From the NCBI RefSeq assembly GCF_036345255.1, contig NZ_CP107783.1:1550001-1614000 (forward strand): a stretch of DNA of 64,000 bases. The letters run 5' to 3'. The position numbers and the translations under genes are program-made. Below, piece by piece: positions 42,275 through 50,108 of the stretch. A model generated the notes under the pieces. It made no database searches. It had not been told where the DNA came from and saw only the letters and a program-made list of their open reading frames with translations. This stretch comes from Streptomyces sp. NBC_00569 (GTDB taxonomy: Bacteria; Actinomycetota; Actinomycetes; Streptomycetales; Streptomycetaceae). The first letter of the stretch is position 1; each line of letters begins with the position of its first letter.

Positions 42275-43440
42275 GCGGTGGCCTTTCGTATCGGCACCGG
42301 ACGCCCGGCGCGGACGGTGGCGACAGGCGCGAGCCGGGTTCCTGCCGGGCGGGTGACTCCCTGGGAGTCGGTGAGCCGGTCCGGCGCTCCGCGGTCCTCG
42401 AGCAGACTCAGGTCGCCCGCGGCGCCCGGCCGCAGCGAACCCAACTCGCCTGCCATGCCCAGCACTTCGGCCGGGCGCGTGGTGGCGCACCGGATGACCT
42501 CCGGCAGCGACATCCCCAGGGCGAGCAGTTTGGACAGGGTGTGGCAGAGGTCCCGTACCGGCCCGTTCATGTTGCGGGCGTGCAGGTCGGTGCTGATGGT
42601 GTACGGACGGATGCCGGCCGCCAGAGCCCGTTCCGCGGTGTCGAACGCGAAGCTGGCGCTGCCGTGTCCCACGTCGAACCGGATGCCGCGCTCCAGCGCC
42701 GCCCGGACCTGCGGCAGCGGTTCGGCGCCGTCACCGAACAGCCCGCCGGGCTTGCCGTGGAAGGCGTGGGTGACGACGTCGCCCGGCCCGAGCAGGTCCA
42801 GGACGTCGCCGAAGGCGGGCGGTGCGTTGCCGACGTGGACCATGACCGGCAGCGCGTGCGCCGCGGCGATCTCCCTGGCCGTGCGCAGCGGCGCCAGACC
42901 GCTGTCGCCGAGGACCGAACGGCTCATGCGGATCTTGAGGCCCCGCACCACCGCCGGGTTGTCGGCGAGGATCCGGTCAGTGGCCTTGACATCGATGTCC
43001 GCCGCGCCACCGACGAGTTCTTTCGTGCCGTGCACGAGGCCGTGCCGGGAGATGTTGAGCCAGCTCAGCACGCGGGTGGCGGCCGGGGCGACGACCGAGG
43101 AGGCGAAGTGCGGCCAGTGGTCGCTGCCGCAGCTTCCCGCGTCGACGACCGTCGTCACACCCTGCCGGACACCGGCCAGATCGGCCGGGACACCGAGGCC
43201 GGTGGCGCCGTCGTAGATGTGCGTGTGCAGGTCGATCAGACCGGGGGTGACGAGCAGGCCCGTCGCGTCGTACACCTCGGCACCGGCCGGGTCGAGCGTC
43301 CCGGCCGGGCCGACCGCCGCGATCCGGTCGCCGGCGAGCGCGACATCGCCCGGCTCGACGGTGCCCCGCTCGGGGTCGACCACCTGCCCGCCAAGAATCA
43401 CAAGATCGAATCGGTTTGGGTCGGATGCCTGCACAGCCAT
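42271..43440 (-). CDS. EF_0837/AHA_3915-type metal-dependent amidohydrolase/deacetylase
   Basis: 389 residues, amidohydrolase superfamily. Metal ligands HTH are in TPGLIDLHTHIYDG; further sites are VDAGSCGSD, GLKIRMSRSVLGDSG (Lys that may be carbamylated), VMVHVGNAP, VTHAFHGKPGG and TISTDLHARNM. The family is found with DgaE-type lyases and probably removes an acyl group from an amino-sugar acid. ATG 43440 follows GGAAGG. First gene of the leftward operon and divergent from the IclR regulator. Confidence 0.88.
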   Translation of the reverse strand: MAVQASDPNRFDLVILGGQVVDPERGTVEPGDVALAGDRIAAVGPAGTLDPAGAEVYDATGLLVTPGLIDLHTHIYDGATGLGVPADLAGVRQGVTTVVDAGSCGSDHWPHFASSVVAPAATRVLSWLNISRHGLVHGTKELVGGAADIDVKATDRILADNPAVVRGLKIRMSRSVLGDSGLAPLRTAREIAAAHALPVMVHVGNAPPAFGDVLDLLGPGDVVTHAFHGKPGGLFGDGAEPLPQVRAALERGIRFDVGHGSASFAFDTAERALAAGIRPYTISTDLHARNMNGPVRDLCHTLSKLLALGMSLPEVIRCATTRPAEVLGMAGELGSLRPGAAGDLSLLEDRGAPDRLTDSQGVTRPAGTRLAPVATVRAGRPVPIRKATA

Positions 43441-43500
43441 GGACGGCGGCCTTCCAAGGAGCATGAGATAGGGCGTGGGGGACAACCGCGGAACACCGAG

Positions 43501-43537
43501 GCGTTCCGTAGGGTAGATTCGCGTTCCGTAGAACGGA
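43501..43537. promoter_or_regulatory. IclR-type operator region with direct repeats
   Basis: GCGTTCCGTAG is repeated at 43501-43511 and 43521-43531. The second copy is part of the inverted repeat TCCGT-aga-ACGGA (43525-43537), the shape of IclR-family sites. It lies in the 133-nt divergent region between the amidohydrolase and IclR genes, so one protein could control both directions. Confidence 0.68.
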
Positions 43538-43573
43538 TTGATTGAACGCTAGCCGGATGCCTTCGGAGGGTCA

Positions 43574-44440
43574 ATGGATCGCGAAGAGTCGCTGAAATCG
43601 ACGGGCGCCCCGACGAACGCCTCGTCAGCTACGCGTAAACCCACACCGCCCGAACTCCGGCCCGAGGGCGAGCACACAACCGCCCCCGGACAGTCCGAGA
43701 CCTCGGGCCCGGTCAACTCCGTCGCCAAGGCACTGCGCGTCCTGCACGCCCTCGCCCATCCCGACGCCCCCCACAAGCTGGGCGAGATCGCCGAGCGCTC
43801 CGGCGTCCCCAAGGCCAGCACCCACCGCATCCTCGCGACCCTGATCGACGAGGGCTACGCCGTCCCGGACGGCGAAGGGCGCTACGGCATCGGCACCCAA
43901 CTGCGCGCACTGGCCGCCCAGGTACTCTCGGACGACACCGTCGGCATCGACGCGGTCCTGCGGGCACTCCAGCAACGCCTGGGCCAGGCAGTCCACTTGG
44001 CGGTCCTCAGCGGCGACCACGCCACCTACACCCACAAGGTCGACCCCGGCCTCGCCTACCGCATCGCCACCGAGGTGGGAACCCGCCTCCCCCTGCACGC
44101 CTCGGCCGCGGGCAAGGTACTGCTGGCCTACCTGCCCGAGACGGAGACGAAGGCGCTGCTCGACCGGGCCGGCCTCCCGGCCCGCACCTCACACACCGTC
44201 ACCGACCGCACCACGCTGCTCAGCCAGCTGGAAACGGTCCGGCACACCGGTTACGCCACGGACTACGAAGAAACCGACGCGGCCATCTGCTCCCTCGCCG
44301 CTCCCGTACTCGACACCGACGGCTACCCCGTCGGCGCGGTCTCCGTGTCCTCCCTGGCCGCCCTCGTCACCGAGGAGCAGCTCACCGCGTTCGCCCCGGC
44401 GGTCCGGCAGGCGGCCGAGGAGGTCTCCCGCAGACTGTGA
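43574..44440 (+). CDS. IclR-family transcriptional regulator
   Basis: 288 residues. A disordered N-terminal 50 residues precedes the winged HTH (SVAKALRVLHALAHPD, HKLGEIAERSGVPKASTHRILATL) and the GAF-like effector domain (GQAVHLAVLSGDHATYTHKV, RLPLHASAAGKVLLAYLP, GYATDYEETDAAICSLAAPVLD). ATG 43574 has GGAGGG upstream. Divergent from the amino-sugar-acid operon and the best candidate for its regulator. An IS607 element begins about 9 nt after its stop. Confidence 0.92.
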   Translation: MDREESLKSTGAPTNASSATRKPTPPELRPEGEHTTAPGQSETSGPVNSVAKALRVLHALAHPDAPHKLGEIAERSGVPKASTHRILATLIDEGYAVPDGEGRYGIGTQLRALAAQVLSDDTVGIDAVLRALQQRLGQAVHLAVLSGDHATYTHKVDPGLAYRIATEVGTRLPLHASAAGKVLLAYLPETETKALLDRAGLPARTSHTVTDRTTLLSQLETVRHTGYATDYEETDAAICSLAAPVLDTDGYPVGAVSVSSLAALVTEEQLTAFAPAVRQAAEEVSRRL

Positions 44441-44452
44441 CGCGCACCGTTC

Positions 44453-46096
44453 CTAAACAGTGTCTGGGAGCGAGTCTTGTACCCACGTCCCAGAACTGCG
44501 CGCATCCCGAACGGTTTTGGATGCGCTGGTCCCCCGCGTTCTCGTTGTCCCTGTCCGGCAACGTGCATCGTGTGCACGCTCCGGGACGGGGCGGCGGGTT
44601 TCCTCACGCCCTCGGTCACCACGATCGGCCTGAACGGTCCGATGCCCAGCACCATCACTCTGGTGATGCTGGGGCGGTGCCGTCCGTCGCCGGATCGGGT
44701 ACCCGAGGGCGCGCCTGCCAATGGCCACCGAGGCGGCGTCATGGCGAGTCATGTTGCGAGTCTTGCTGATCATGGGCTTGCGCCAGTGCTGGTCGCCCCA
44801 CATCGAGGTGTATGCCGGGTCAACGGCGACGATGGCGATGCCGTGCTCGGCGGCCATGGAGACAATGCGGGCCTTGAGCTTGCCGGTGGGTATACCGGAG
44901 ATGAGTTGCCGGAACCGCTTCTTGTGGCCGTGCTTCTCGCGGGTCTTCTCGGCGGCGAAGTCCAGGTTTTCAATGCCGATCGCCCGCGCGCCGGTCTGCT
45001 TGGTCCAGTGCAGGAGGCGAGTGAGAGCGTGCCGGATCTGGGCGTCGCGGTGGTCGGCGGTGCCGGACAGATCGTAGTGGAAGCGGCGCGGGTCGCCGGC
45101 CGGATTGCCGTGCCGGTCGAGCCGGTAGGCGGCGAAGTGGTCGGCGTTCGTGTCGACGCCGACCATGCCCTTGGCGCAAGCGGTGGCCAACGGCATCGTC
45201 TGCACGACGGGCCTGGTCCACGAAGCGGTGAGGTACCAGCGGCCCCGCTCAACGTGGCAGTGGATGCGGTAGGCGACGGCACGGTTGGCCTCCGTGCGGT
45301 CGCGCCACTCGTCCCCACGGTGCGCGAATACGACCTTGGAGGCAAGCACGTACCGGCCATGCTTACTGTTGGCCAGGTGGGCGAGCGGGGCGGGCATCTT
45401 GATCGACACATCGCCGTGAGGGGTGACGCGGATCGTCTCGTTACCGAAGCGTTTTCCGGACTCGCCGTCTGCGGCGAGGAACCAGCGCTCAGCCTCCCAA
45501 CGCTGACGCCACTCGCGCTCGGTGAGCTGCGCGGCCTGAAGGTTGTGCCGGTTCCTGAGCAGCCGCCGACCCCCGCGAACGACACGGACACGTCCGGTCT
45601 TCCAGTCGTCACGGGCCATGTCGAGGCGGTGTTCCAGGGTGGCCAGGCGGCGGGACTTGTGGAACCACTCGCCCTTGGACCGATACCCGCCCGGCGCCCG
45701 CTTGCTGCCCTTCTCGCCGATCGGGAGGGACAGCCGGTGTCGCAGCATGCGGATACCGGCCTCAAGGTTCTGGACATGGGCGAGCAGGCAACGTCGGGCC
45801 AGGCCGTACTGGTCGTGCGTGGCCTTCGTGATCGCACCCGCGATACGCGACGATGACTGCTCGGTCAGGTCACGCTTGCGGGATGCCCACGCGTCATTGT
45901 TGTGCTTGTGCCCGGCTTCGCAACGGGCCTTGAGGTCGACAGAGGCCAGGCGGCCCTGGTGCTCGCCGACCAGACGCAACACCTTCTCGTCCTTTGGTGT
46001 GAGGTGCTTGAGGCGGTCGCGTAACGCCACACCGGACGGGCCGACAGCAACGAACGGCGGGTCGATGGTGCGGAGCTGCTTCTTCTTGTCAGCCAT
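44453..46096 (-). CDS. tnpB: TnpB-like RuvC endonuclease of the IS607 element, apparently without zinc finger
   Basis: 547 residues. RuvC landmarks: GMVGVDTNADHFAAYRL (first Asp), AIGIENLDF (Glu), and a final RHDAASVAIGRRALGY (Asp). Between VDPAYTSMWGDQHW and RHDAAS the usual C-x2-C zinc ribbon is absent. Ordinary TnpB is an RNA-guided nickase/nuclease using an omega RNA from the element's 3' end; here the last 90 or so codons run to that end and read as Arg-rich low-complexity protein. ATG 46096 overlaps tnpA by 8 nt. The upstream Met at 46165 lies inside tnpA and is rejected. Confidence 0.85.
   Translation of the reverse strand: MADKKKQLRTIDPPFVAVGPSGVALRDRLKHLTPKDEKVLRLVGEHQGRLASVDLKARCEAGHKHNNDAWASRKRDLTEQSSSRIAGAITKATHDQYGLARRCLLAHVQNLEAGIRMLRHRLSLPIGEKGSKRAPGGYRSKGEWFHKSRRLATLEHRLDMARDDWKTGRVRVVRGGRRLLRNRHNLQAAQLTEREWRQRWEAERWFLAADGESGKRFGNETIRVTPHGDVSIKMPAPLAHLANSKHGRYVLASKVVFAHRGDEWRDRTEANRAVAYRIHCHVERGRWYLTASWTRPVVQTMPLATACAKGMVGVDTNADHFAAYRLDRHGNPAGDPRRFHYDLSGTADHRDAQIRHALTRLLHWTKQTGARAIGIENLDFAAEKTREKHGHKKRFRQLISGIPTGKLKARIVSMAAEHGIAIVAVDPAYTSMWGDQHWRKPMISKTRNMTRHDAASVAIGRRALGYPIRRRTAPPQHHQSDGAGHRTVQADRGDRGREETRRPVPERAHDARCRTGTTRTRGTSASKTVRDARSSGTWVQDSLPDTV
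44463..44494 (-). repeat. inverted repeat at the IS607 right end (possible omega-RNA stem)
   Basis: TCTGGGA (44463-44469) and TCCCAGA (44488-44494) form a perfect 7-bp stem with an 18-nt loop, about 10 nt from the inferred element end and inside the tnpB 3' coding part. In this family that region usually supplies the guide-RNA scaffold. The RNA itself is inferred. Confidence 0.45.
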
Positions 46097-46667
46097 CGGC
46101 AGCCGCCGCTTCCAGCGCCTTCTTGGCACGGTTCTTCGCACTGCGGCAGCCGTACAGGCGGGCACAGAACGAGGTCAGAACCTCCACCATGTCGCGCACC
46201 AGGTCGTCTTCGACCTCGCCGTCATCCAGCACAACGAGTCGACGGCCGGTTGCAGCCAGAGCGGCCTCAACGAGTTCGACGTTCATGCGGCCCAACCGGT
46301 CTTTGTGCTCCACCACTACGGTGGTCACCGCCGGGTCGGCCAGCAGGCGACAGGCCTTGGCGCGGGCACCGTTCATTCCCGAAGCGATCTCGGATTCGAC
46401 GCGCACGACCCTATGCCCGGCCTTGGCAGCCCATGCCGACAAGCGTGCGGTCTGCCGCTCCAGGTCGGCCTTCTCACCGTGGGAGGAAACGCGGGCGTAA
46501 AGGCCCACGCCACCGGTCACGGACGGTGAAGTGTTCGCGTCGATGTTCACCAGGATCGTGCGCGGCCCCACTCGCTCCGCAGGGACCGGCAGCGTGCCCT
46601 CACGGAACCAGCGGTACGCAGTACGCGGGGCAACCCCCTGTGCGCGTGCCCATTCCGTCAGGTTCAT
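46089..46667 (-). CDS. tnpA: IS607 transposase TnpA, serine recombinase
   Basis: 192 residues. A MerR-like HTH comes first (MNLTEWARAQGVAPRTAYRWFREG), then the serine recombinase domain with catalytic Ser in GLYARVSSHGEKADLERQ and the conserved VVVEHKDRLGRMN. HTH before catalytic domain is diagnostic of IS607 as opposed to other serine transposases. ATG 46667 is the family start; an upstream ATG at 46706 adds a Cys-rich leader. The protein seems intact, so the element may still move. Confidence 0.92.
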   Translation of the reverse strand: MNLTEWARAQGVAPRTAYRWFREGTLPVPAERVGPRTILVNIDANTSPSVTGGVGLYARVSSHGEKADLERQTARLSAWAAKAGHRVVRVESEIASGMNGARAKACRLLADPAVTTVVVEHKDRLGRMNVELVEAALAATGRRLVVLDDGEVEDDLVRDMVEVLTSFCARLYGCRSAKNRAKKALEAAAADG

Positions 46668-46795
46668 ACACCGGACCCTACGACACTTGTGACACCTAAA
46701 GAACACTTATAGACACGTAGTCGCGAGCTGTTCCTGACCCCTGACCCCTGACCACGGGACACGCAATACCTTCGCGTCAGTCATGGGTACGCGTC

Positions 46796-46820
46796 GTCGC
46801 CCGCCCCCTGTGCGGGCGAC
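46796..46820 (-). terminator. hairpin terminator after the GH43 gene
   Basis: Perfect 9-bp stem GTCGCCCGC (46796-46804) with GCGGGCGAC (46812-46820), 7-nt loop, 25 nt beyond the GH43 stop. Confidence 0.7.
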
Positions 46821-46844
46821 AACTGCACGCGTGCGCAGCCGCGT

Positions 46845-48314
46845 TCAATCGTTGTAGACCTCCGCACGGTCGACACTCACGAACGAGGCGGTCGACTGCG
46901 CGTTGTGCTGACCGGTGACCCGTAGCCGCAGCGTGTGGTGCCCGGAAGGGAGCCTCGGGCTCAGATACTGGACCGTCTCCCCCGTGCGGATGGCACCGTA
47001 GAAGTCCACACGTTGTGCCGGCCCGCCGTCGATGCTCAGGTCCGCGTAGCCGTTCCCCACGTCACGTACGGACAGCAGGGCGATGCGGGTGCCGTCGAAG
47101 GTGAAGGTGGCCGAGGCGTCGGCTCGGTCGCTCCAGTGGTCGTCGCTCCAGAAGCACTGGGTCGCGCAGCCGGTGCCCGAGTTCCAGGCGCCGCTGTAGG
47201 CGACGGTCCCTGGACCGTCGGAGCGCCCGTCGTCGTTGATCCAGTAATTGCCGGCTCCGGGGTCCCCCGACGGCAGGTCCTGCGTGGCGCCCAGGGCGAG
47301 CGGCCGTCCGAAGTCCGGGCTGCCGTCCGCCTTCCAGCCGAACTTCTGGGCGCGCGTGGTGCGGTTGCTGTAGGTGGAAGCGCTCGTCGTCTTGGCGTGG
47401 TAGACGATCCAGTCCTCGCTGCCGTCGGGTGACTTGAACAACGCGTGATGTCCCGGCCCGAAGACGCCGTGGTCGTCGGCGCGGGAGAAGACCGCGCCCT
47501 GGTGCTGCGTCCAGTTGCCCGGCACCAGCGGATCGGCCGTGTCCGGGAGCGACATCATCCAGATCTGGTAGTCCGGCTTGCCGGTGTCGCACGTCGAGTA
47601 CGTCATCCACGTACGGCCGTTGCGGTTGAGGAACTCCGGCCCCTCACGGACCTCCGGGCAGCCTCCCGCGGCGTTGATGGCCACCGCGTCGCCCGAGACC
47701 GTGTAGGGGTTGGCGAGCGGCGCGATGTTGAGGCCGTTGTGCTGGTACTGGTTGATGCCGCTGTAGGCGAGGTAGAGACGCCCGTTGTGCTGCAGGATGC
47801 CCGCGTCGATGGCGAAGTCGTTCGCGTGGTTGGGCGGCGCGAGCTTGGCCTTGAAGTGGTAGGGGCCCGCCGGATCGTCCCGGTCCGACTCCAGGACGTA
47901 GAGGCGGTGGTGGTCGTCCACGCCGTCGTCCGCGGTGTAGTACATGTACCAGCGGTCGCCGAACCGGTAGAACTCCGGCGCCCAGATGTCGCGGTTGCGC
48001 GAGCTGTCCGTGTCGGTCCACACCGTGACCGGATCGGCCGTCAGCAGGGTACTCAGGGACGGGGACCGCCACATTCTGATGCTGTCGCCCTGCGTCGTCG
48101 TGAGGTAGTAGTTGCCGTTCCAGTACGTCATGTACGGATCGGGGCCGCTGTTCAGCGGGTTACGGAACCCGCCCGAAGCGGCGGCGGCAACCGTGCGCGG
48201 CGCCCCGGGCGACGGATCGGCCGACGCCGGAAGGACACCGCCGACGAGCGCCAGGAGCGCGCCGAACGACACGACCGCCCGGCGGATGACGCGGAGAGTG
48301 CTCGACAGGGACAT
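46845..48314 (-). CDS. secreted GH43 family glycosidase (arabinosidase/xylosidase type)
   Basis: 489 residues. Signal peptide at about 1-32 (VSFGALLALVGGVLPASA). The five-bladed propeller begins at GFRNPLNSGPDPYMTYWNGNYY (catalytic base Asp), continues through AIDAGILQHNGRLYLAYSG (pKa-tuning Asp) and EVREGPEFLNRNG (general acid Glu), and a C-terminal carbohydrate-binding or galactose-binding-like module runs from about 370 (YSGAWNSGTGCATQCFWSDDHW ... SVDRAEVYND). ATG 48314 was chosen for the signal peptide. A LacI-type palindrome is 58 nt upstream. The sugar specificity within GH43 cannot be read from motifs. Confidence 0.9.
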   Translation of the reverse strand: MSLSSTLRVIRRAVVSFGALLALVGGVLPASADPSPGAPRTVAAAASGGFRNPLNSGPDPYMTYWNGNYYLTTTQGDSIRMWRSPSLSTLLTADPVTVWTDTDSSRNRDIWAPEFYRFGDRWYMYYTADDGVDDHHRLYVLESDRDDPAGPYHFKAKLAPPNHANDFAIDAGILQHNGRLYLAYSGINQYQHNGLNIAPLANPYTVSGDAVAINAAGGCPEVREGPEFLNRNGRTWMTYSTCDTGKPDYQIWMMSLPDTADPLVPGNWTQHQGAVFSRADDHGVFGPGHHALFKSPDGSEDWIVYHAKTTSASTYSNRTTRAQKFGWKADGSPDFGRPLALGATQDLPSGDPGAGNYWINDDGRSDGPGTVAYSGAWNSGTGCATQCFWSDDHWSDRADASATFTFDGTRIALLSVRDVGNGYADLSIDGGPAQRVDFYGAIRTGETVQYLSPRLPSGHHTLRLRVTGQHNAQSTASFVSVDRAEVYND

Positions 48315-48371
48315 GGGCAGCCCTTCGGAGGCGGCTCCCCGAAGGGAGACCGGCACGGGAGCGCGACGTCG

Positions 48372-48385
48372 TTACATCGATGTAA
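48372..48385. promoter_or_regulatory. LacI-type operator of the GH43 gene
   Basis: Perfect 14-bp palindrome TTACATCGATGTAA in the leader/promoter of the GH43 gene, with central CG as in LacI-family operators. It resembles but is not identical to the site at 54609-54620 in front of the MFS gene. Confidence 0.7.
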
Positions 48386-48511
48386 ACCTGTGCCGTCACC
48401 GTAGGGACGGCTGCGTCAGCTGTCAATTACGCAGCCGCCCACGGGACTTCGGATCATCCCGGTCGGTGGACGAGGACAGGACCGGGGGCTAGGTCTTTCG
48501 AAGCAGAGGTC

Positions 48512-50050
48512 CTAAGTGAGCAGGAGGGAGCGCACGTCGGCGTAGCCGTCGCCCGTGTCGGAGGAGCGGGTGTCGAAGACGCGGGTGGCGGGGGCGCTGG
48601 AGGTCCAGGGCGTCCAGCCCGGCCTGCCGTCGTGGATGAAGGCGACCGCCGCGCCGTGGACATTCGCGGCAAGGGCCTCGGGCGGCTCGGCACCGGCTAC
48701 GGCGGTGACCCCGTCGGCATCGAGGCAGTCGAAGTGGAACGGCACGTCGAGGCAGTGCGTGGCAAGGCCGAGGACGGGCGAGCGCCAGGCGAACCGGTAC
48801 AGCCAGGTGGGCGCGGTGCCGCGAACCCGGGCGACCCGGGCCACGGCGGTGCGGAAGACGTGGTCCGTGACGTACTGGCCGACGAGGTCGGCGGTGTCCA
48901 GGTCCGGGTGATCGGCGATGTACGCGGTGGCGACGGCCTCGTCGACGCCGCACCCGGTGAGGATCCGGGCCGGCGCCGCGGTGGCAAGTCGGTCCCGCAG
49001 GGGGTGCAGTGCCATCGTGAACTCGTGGTCGGTGGCCCCGAGTACGAGCTCCTTGTCGGCTCCCACACCCGCTGCGAGGGCGTCCAGGGTGGCCTGGGGG
49101 ATCAAGTCGCCGTCGACCACCGGAGCGAAGGGCAGGCTTGTGCCGATCAGGCCGGCGAGCCAGGCCAGAGCGTCTTCCGGGGCCGCGCTCGTGCCCGCAT
49201 CCGTATCCGTATCGGTATCCGTACCCGTATCTGTTTCGGTGTCGGTGTCCTCGGTCAGGGATGACACCTGTTTCTGCAGATCGAGGATCTGTTCCTCGCT
49301 CAGCCGGGACAGTGCGGATCGGGTCGGCTGTACGCCGCCCAGTTCGGCCAGCTTCCGGCCCACACGTTCCGCGCCGGCCGTCGACACTTGTGAGACCGGG
49401 CCGGACAGGCAGTGCACGCGCTGGAACAGGTGCTGCGCGCGGGGCATTCCCAGCAGGGTCAGTACGGCCGCGCCGCCCGCCGACTGACCGGCGATCGTGA
49501 CCCGGTCGGGGTCCCCGCCGAAGCCCCGGATGTTGTCCCGGACCCATTCGAGGGCCAGCAACCAGTCACGGACGGCGCGGTTGTGCGGTGCGTCGGAGAT
49601 CCATCCGAAGCCGTCGAAGCCGAGCCGGTAGCCGATCGAGACGACGACCACCCCGTCGCGGTTGAAGGCGGCGCCGTCGTACCAGGGGCTCGCCTGGGAT
49701 CCGGCGACGAAACCGCCCCCGTGGATCCACACCATCACCGGCAGGCCGTCGTCCGGAGAGGGGTTTGGGGTGAACACGTTGAGATTGAGCGTCCCGTCGC
49801 CCGGAATGCTCGGCTCAGGGATGAAGGTGACCTCTGCCAGGGGGCGGCGCTGTGCGGTCGGTCCGTAGGTGGTGGCGTCCAGGACGCCGGACCAGGGCTC
49901 GGGAGGAAGGGGCGCGGCGAACCGGAGTTCGCCGACGGGCGGCTGGGCGTAGGGGATGCCGAGGAACCGGACGCCGCTCTCACGGCGCTCACCGCGCACG
50001 GGGCCGTGGGCGGTACGGACGACGGGCTGCTCCGCGGGGTGGTCGGTCAC
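48512..50050 (-). CDS. type-B carboxylesterase
   Basis: Alpha/beta-hydrolase of the para-nitrobenzyl esterase/cholinesterase family, 512 residues, no signal peptide. Family start VVRTAHGPVRGERR, oxyanion hole VMVWIHGGGFVAGS, nucleophile Ser in IAGQSAGGAAV, acid region GATDHEFTMALHP and a C-terminal His in THCLDVPFHFD. Residues about 267-284 are an Asp/Thr repeat from a hexanucleotide microsatellite, within the lid region. GTG 50050 has AGGAG upstream. It may deacylate plant-polymer esters, given GH3 and GH43 neighbours, but the specificity is open. Confidence 0.91.
   Translation of the reverse strand: MTDHPAEQPVVRTAHGPVRGERRESGVRFLGIPYAQPPVGELRFAAPLPPEPWSGVLDATTYGPTAQRRPLAEVTFIPEPSIPGDGTLNLNVFTPNPSPDDGLPVMVWIHGGGFVAGSQASPWYDGAAFNRDGVVVVSIGYRLGFDGFGWISDAPHNRAVRDWLLALEWVRDNIRGFGGDPDRVTIAGQSAGGAAVLTLLGMPRAQHLFQRVHCLSGPVSQVSTAGAERVGRKLAELGGVQPTRSALSRLSEEQILDLQKQVSSLTEDTDTETDTGTDTDTDTDAGTSAAPEDALAWLAGLIGTSLPFAPVVDGDLIPQATLDALAAGVGADKELVLGATDHEFTMALHPLRDRLATAAPARILTGCGVDEAVATAYIADHPDLDTADLVGQYVTDHVFRTAVARVARVRGTAPTWLYRFAWRSPVLGLATHCLDVPFHFDCLDADGVTAVAGAEPPEALAANVHGAAVAFIHDGRPGWTPWTSSAPATRVFDTRSSDTGDGYADVRSLLLT
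49198..49250. repeat. imperfect hexanucleotide tandem repeat inside the esterase gene
   Basis: About nine units related to CCGTAT/CGGTGT, encoding alternating Asp-Thr on the minus strand (DTDTETDTGTDTDTDTDAGT). Units in multiples of six keep the frame when copies are gained or lost. Confidence 0.85.
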
Positions 50051-50108
50051 TGGTTGCTCCTGGTGTCTTGTACGGCGCCGAGGTGGAGGAGTCGAGATCT
50101 GTCCCGGC

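Larger units (their letters stand above)
44449..46735 (-). mobile_element. IS607-family insertion sequence
   Basis: Element with a serine-recombinase tnpA and overlapping tnpB. The hexamer GTTCCT occurs at 44449-44454 and 46730-46735, just outside the coding parts. On the element strand it reads AGGAAC and contains GG, the dinucleotide at which IS607 enzymes recombine. The left flank inside the element carries several ACACTT/GACAC motifs (46682-46716), likely TnpA binding sites, and three overlapping CCTGACC motifs lie at the border. Boundaries are inferred from this hexamer. It sits just behind the IclR gene and has not broken it. Confidence 0.78.
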
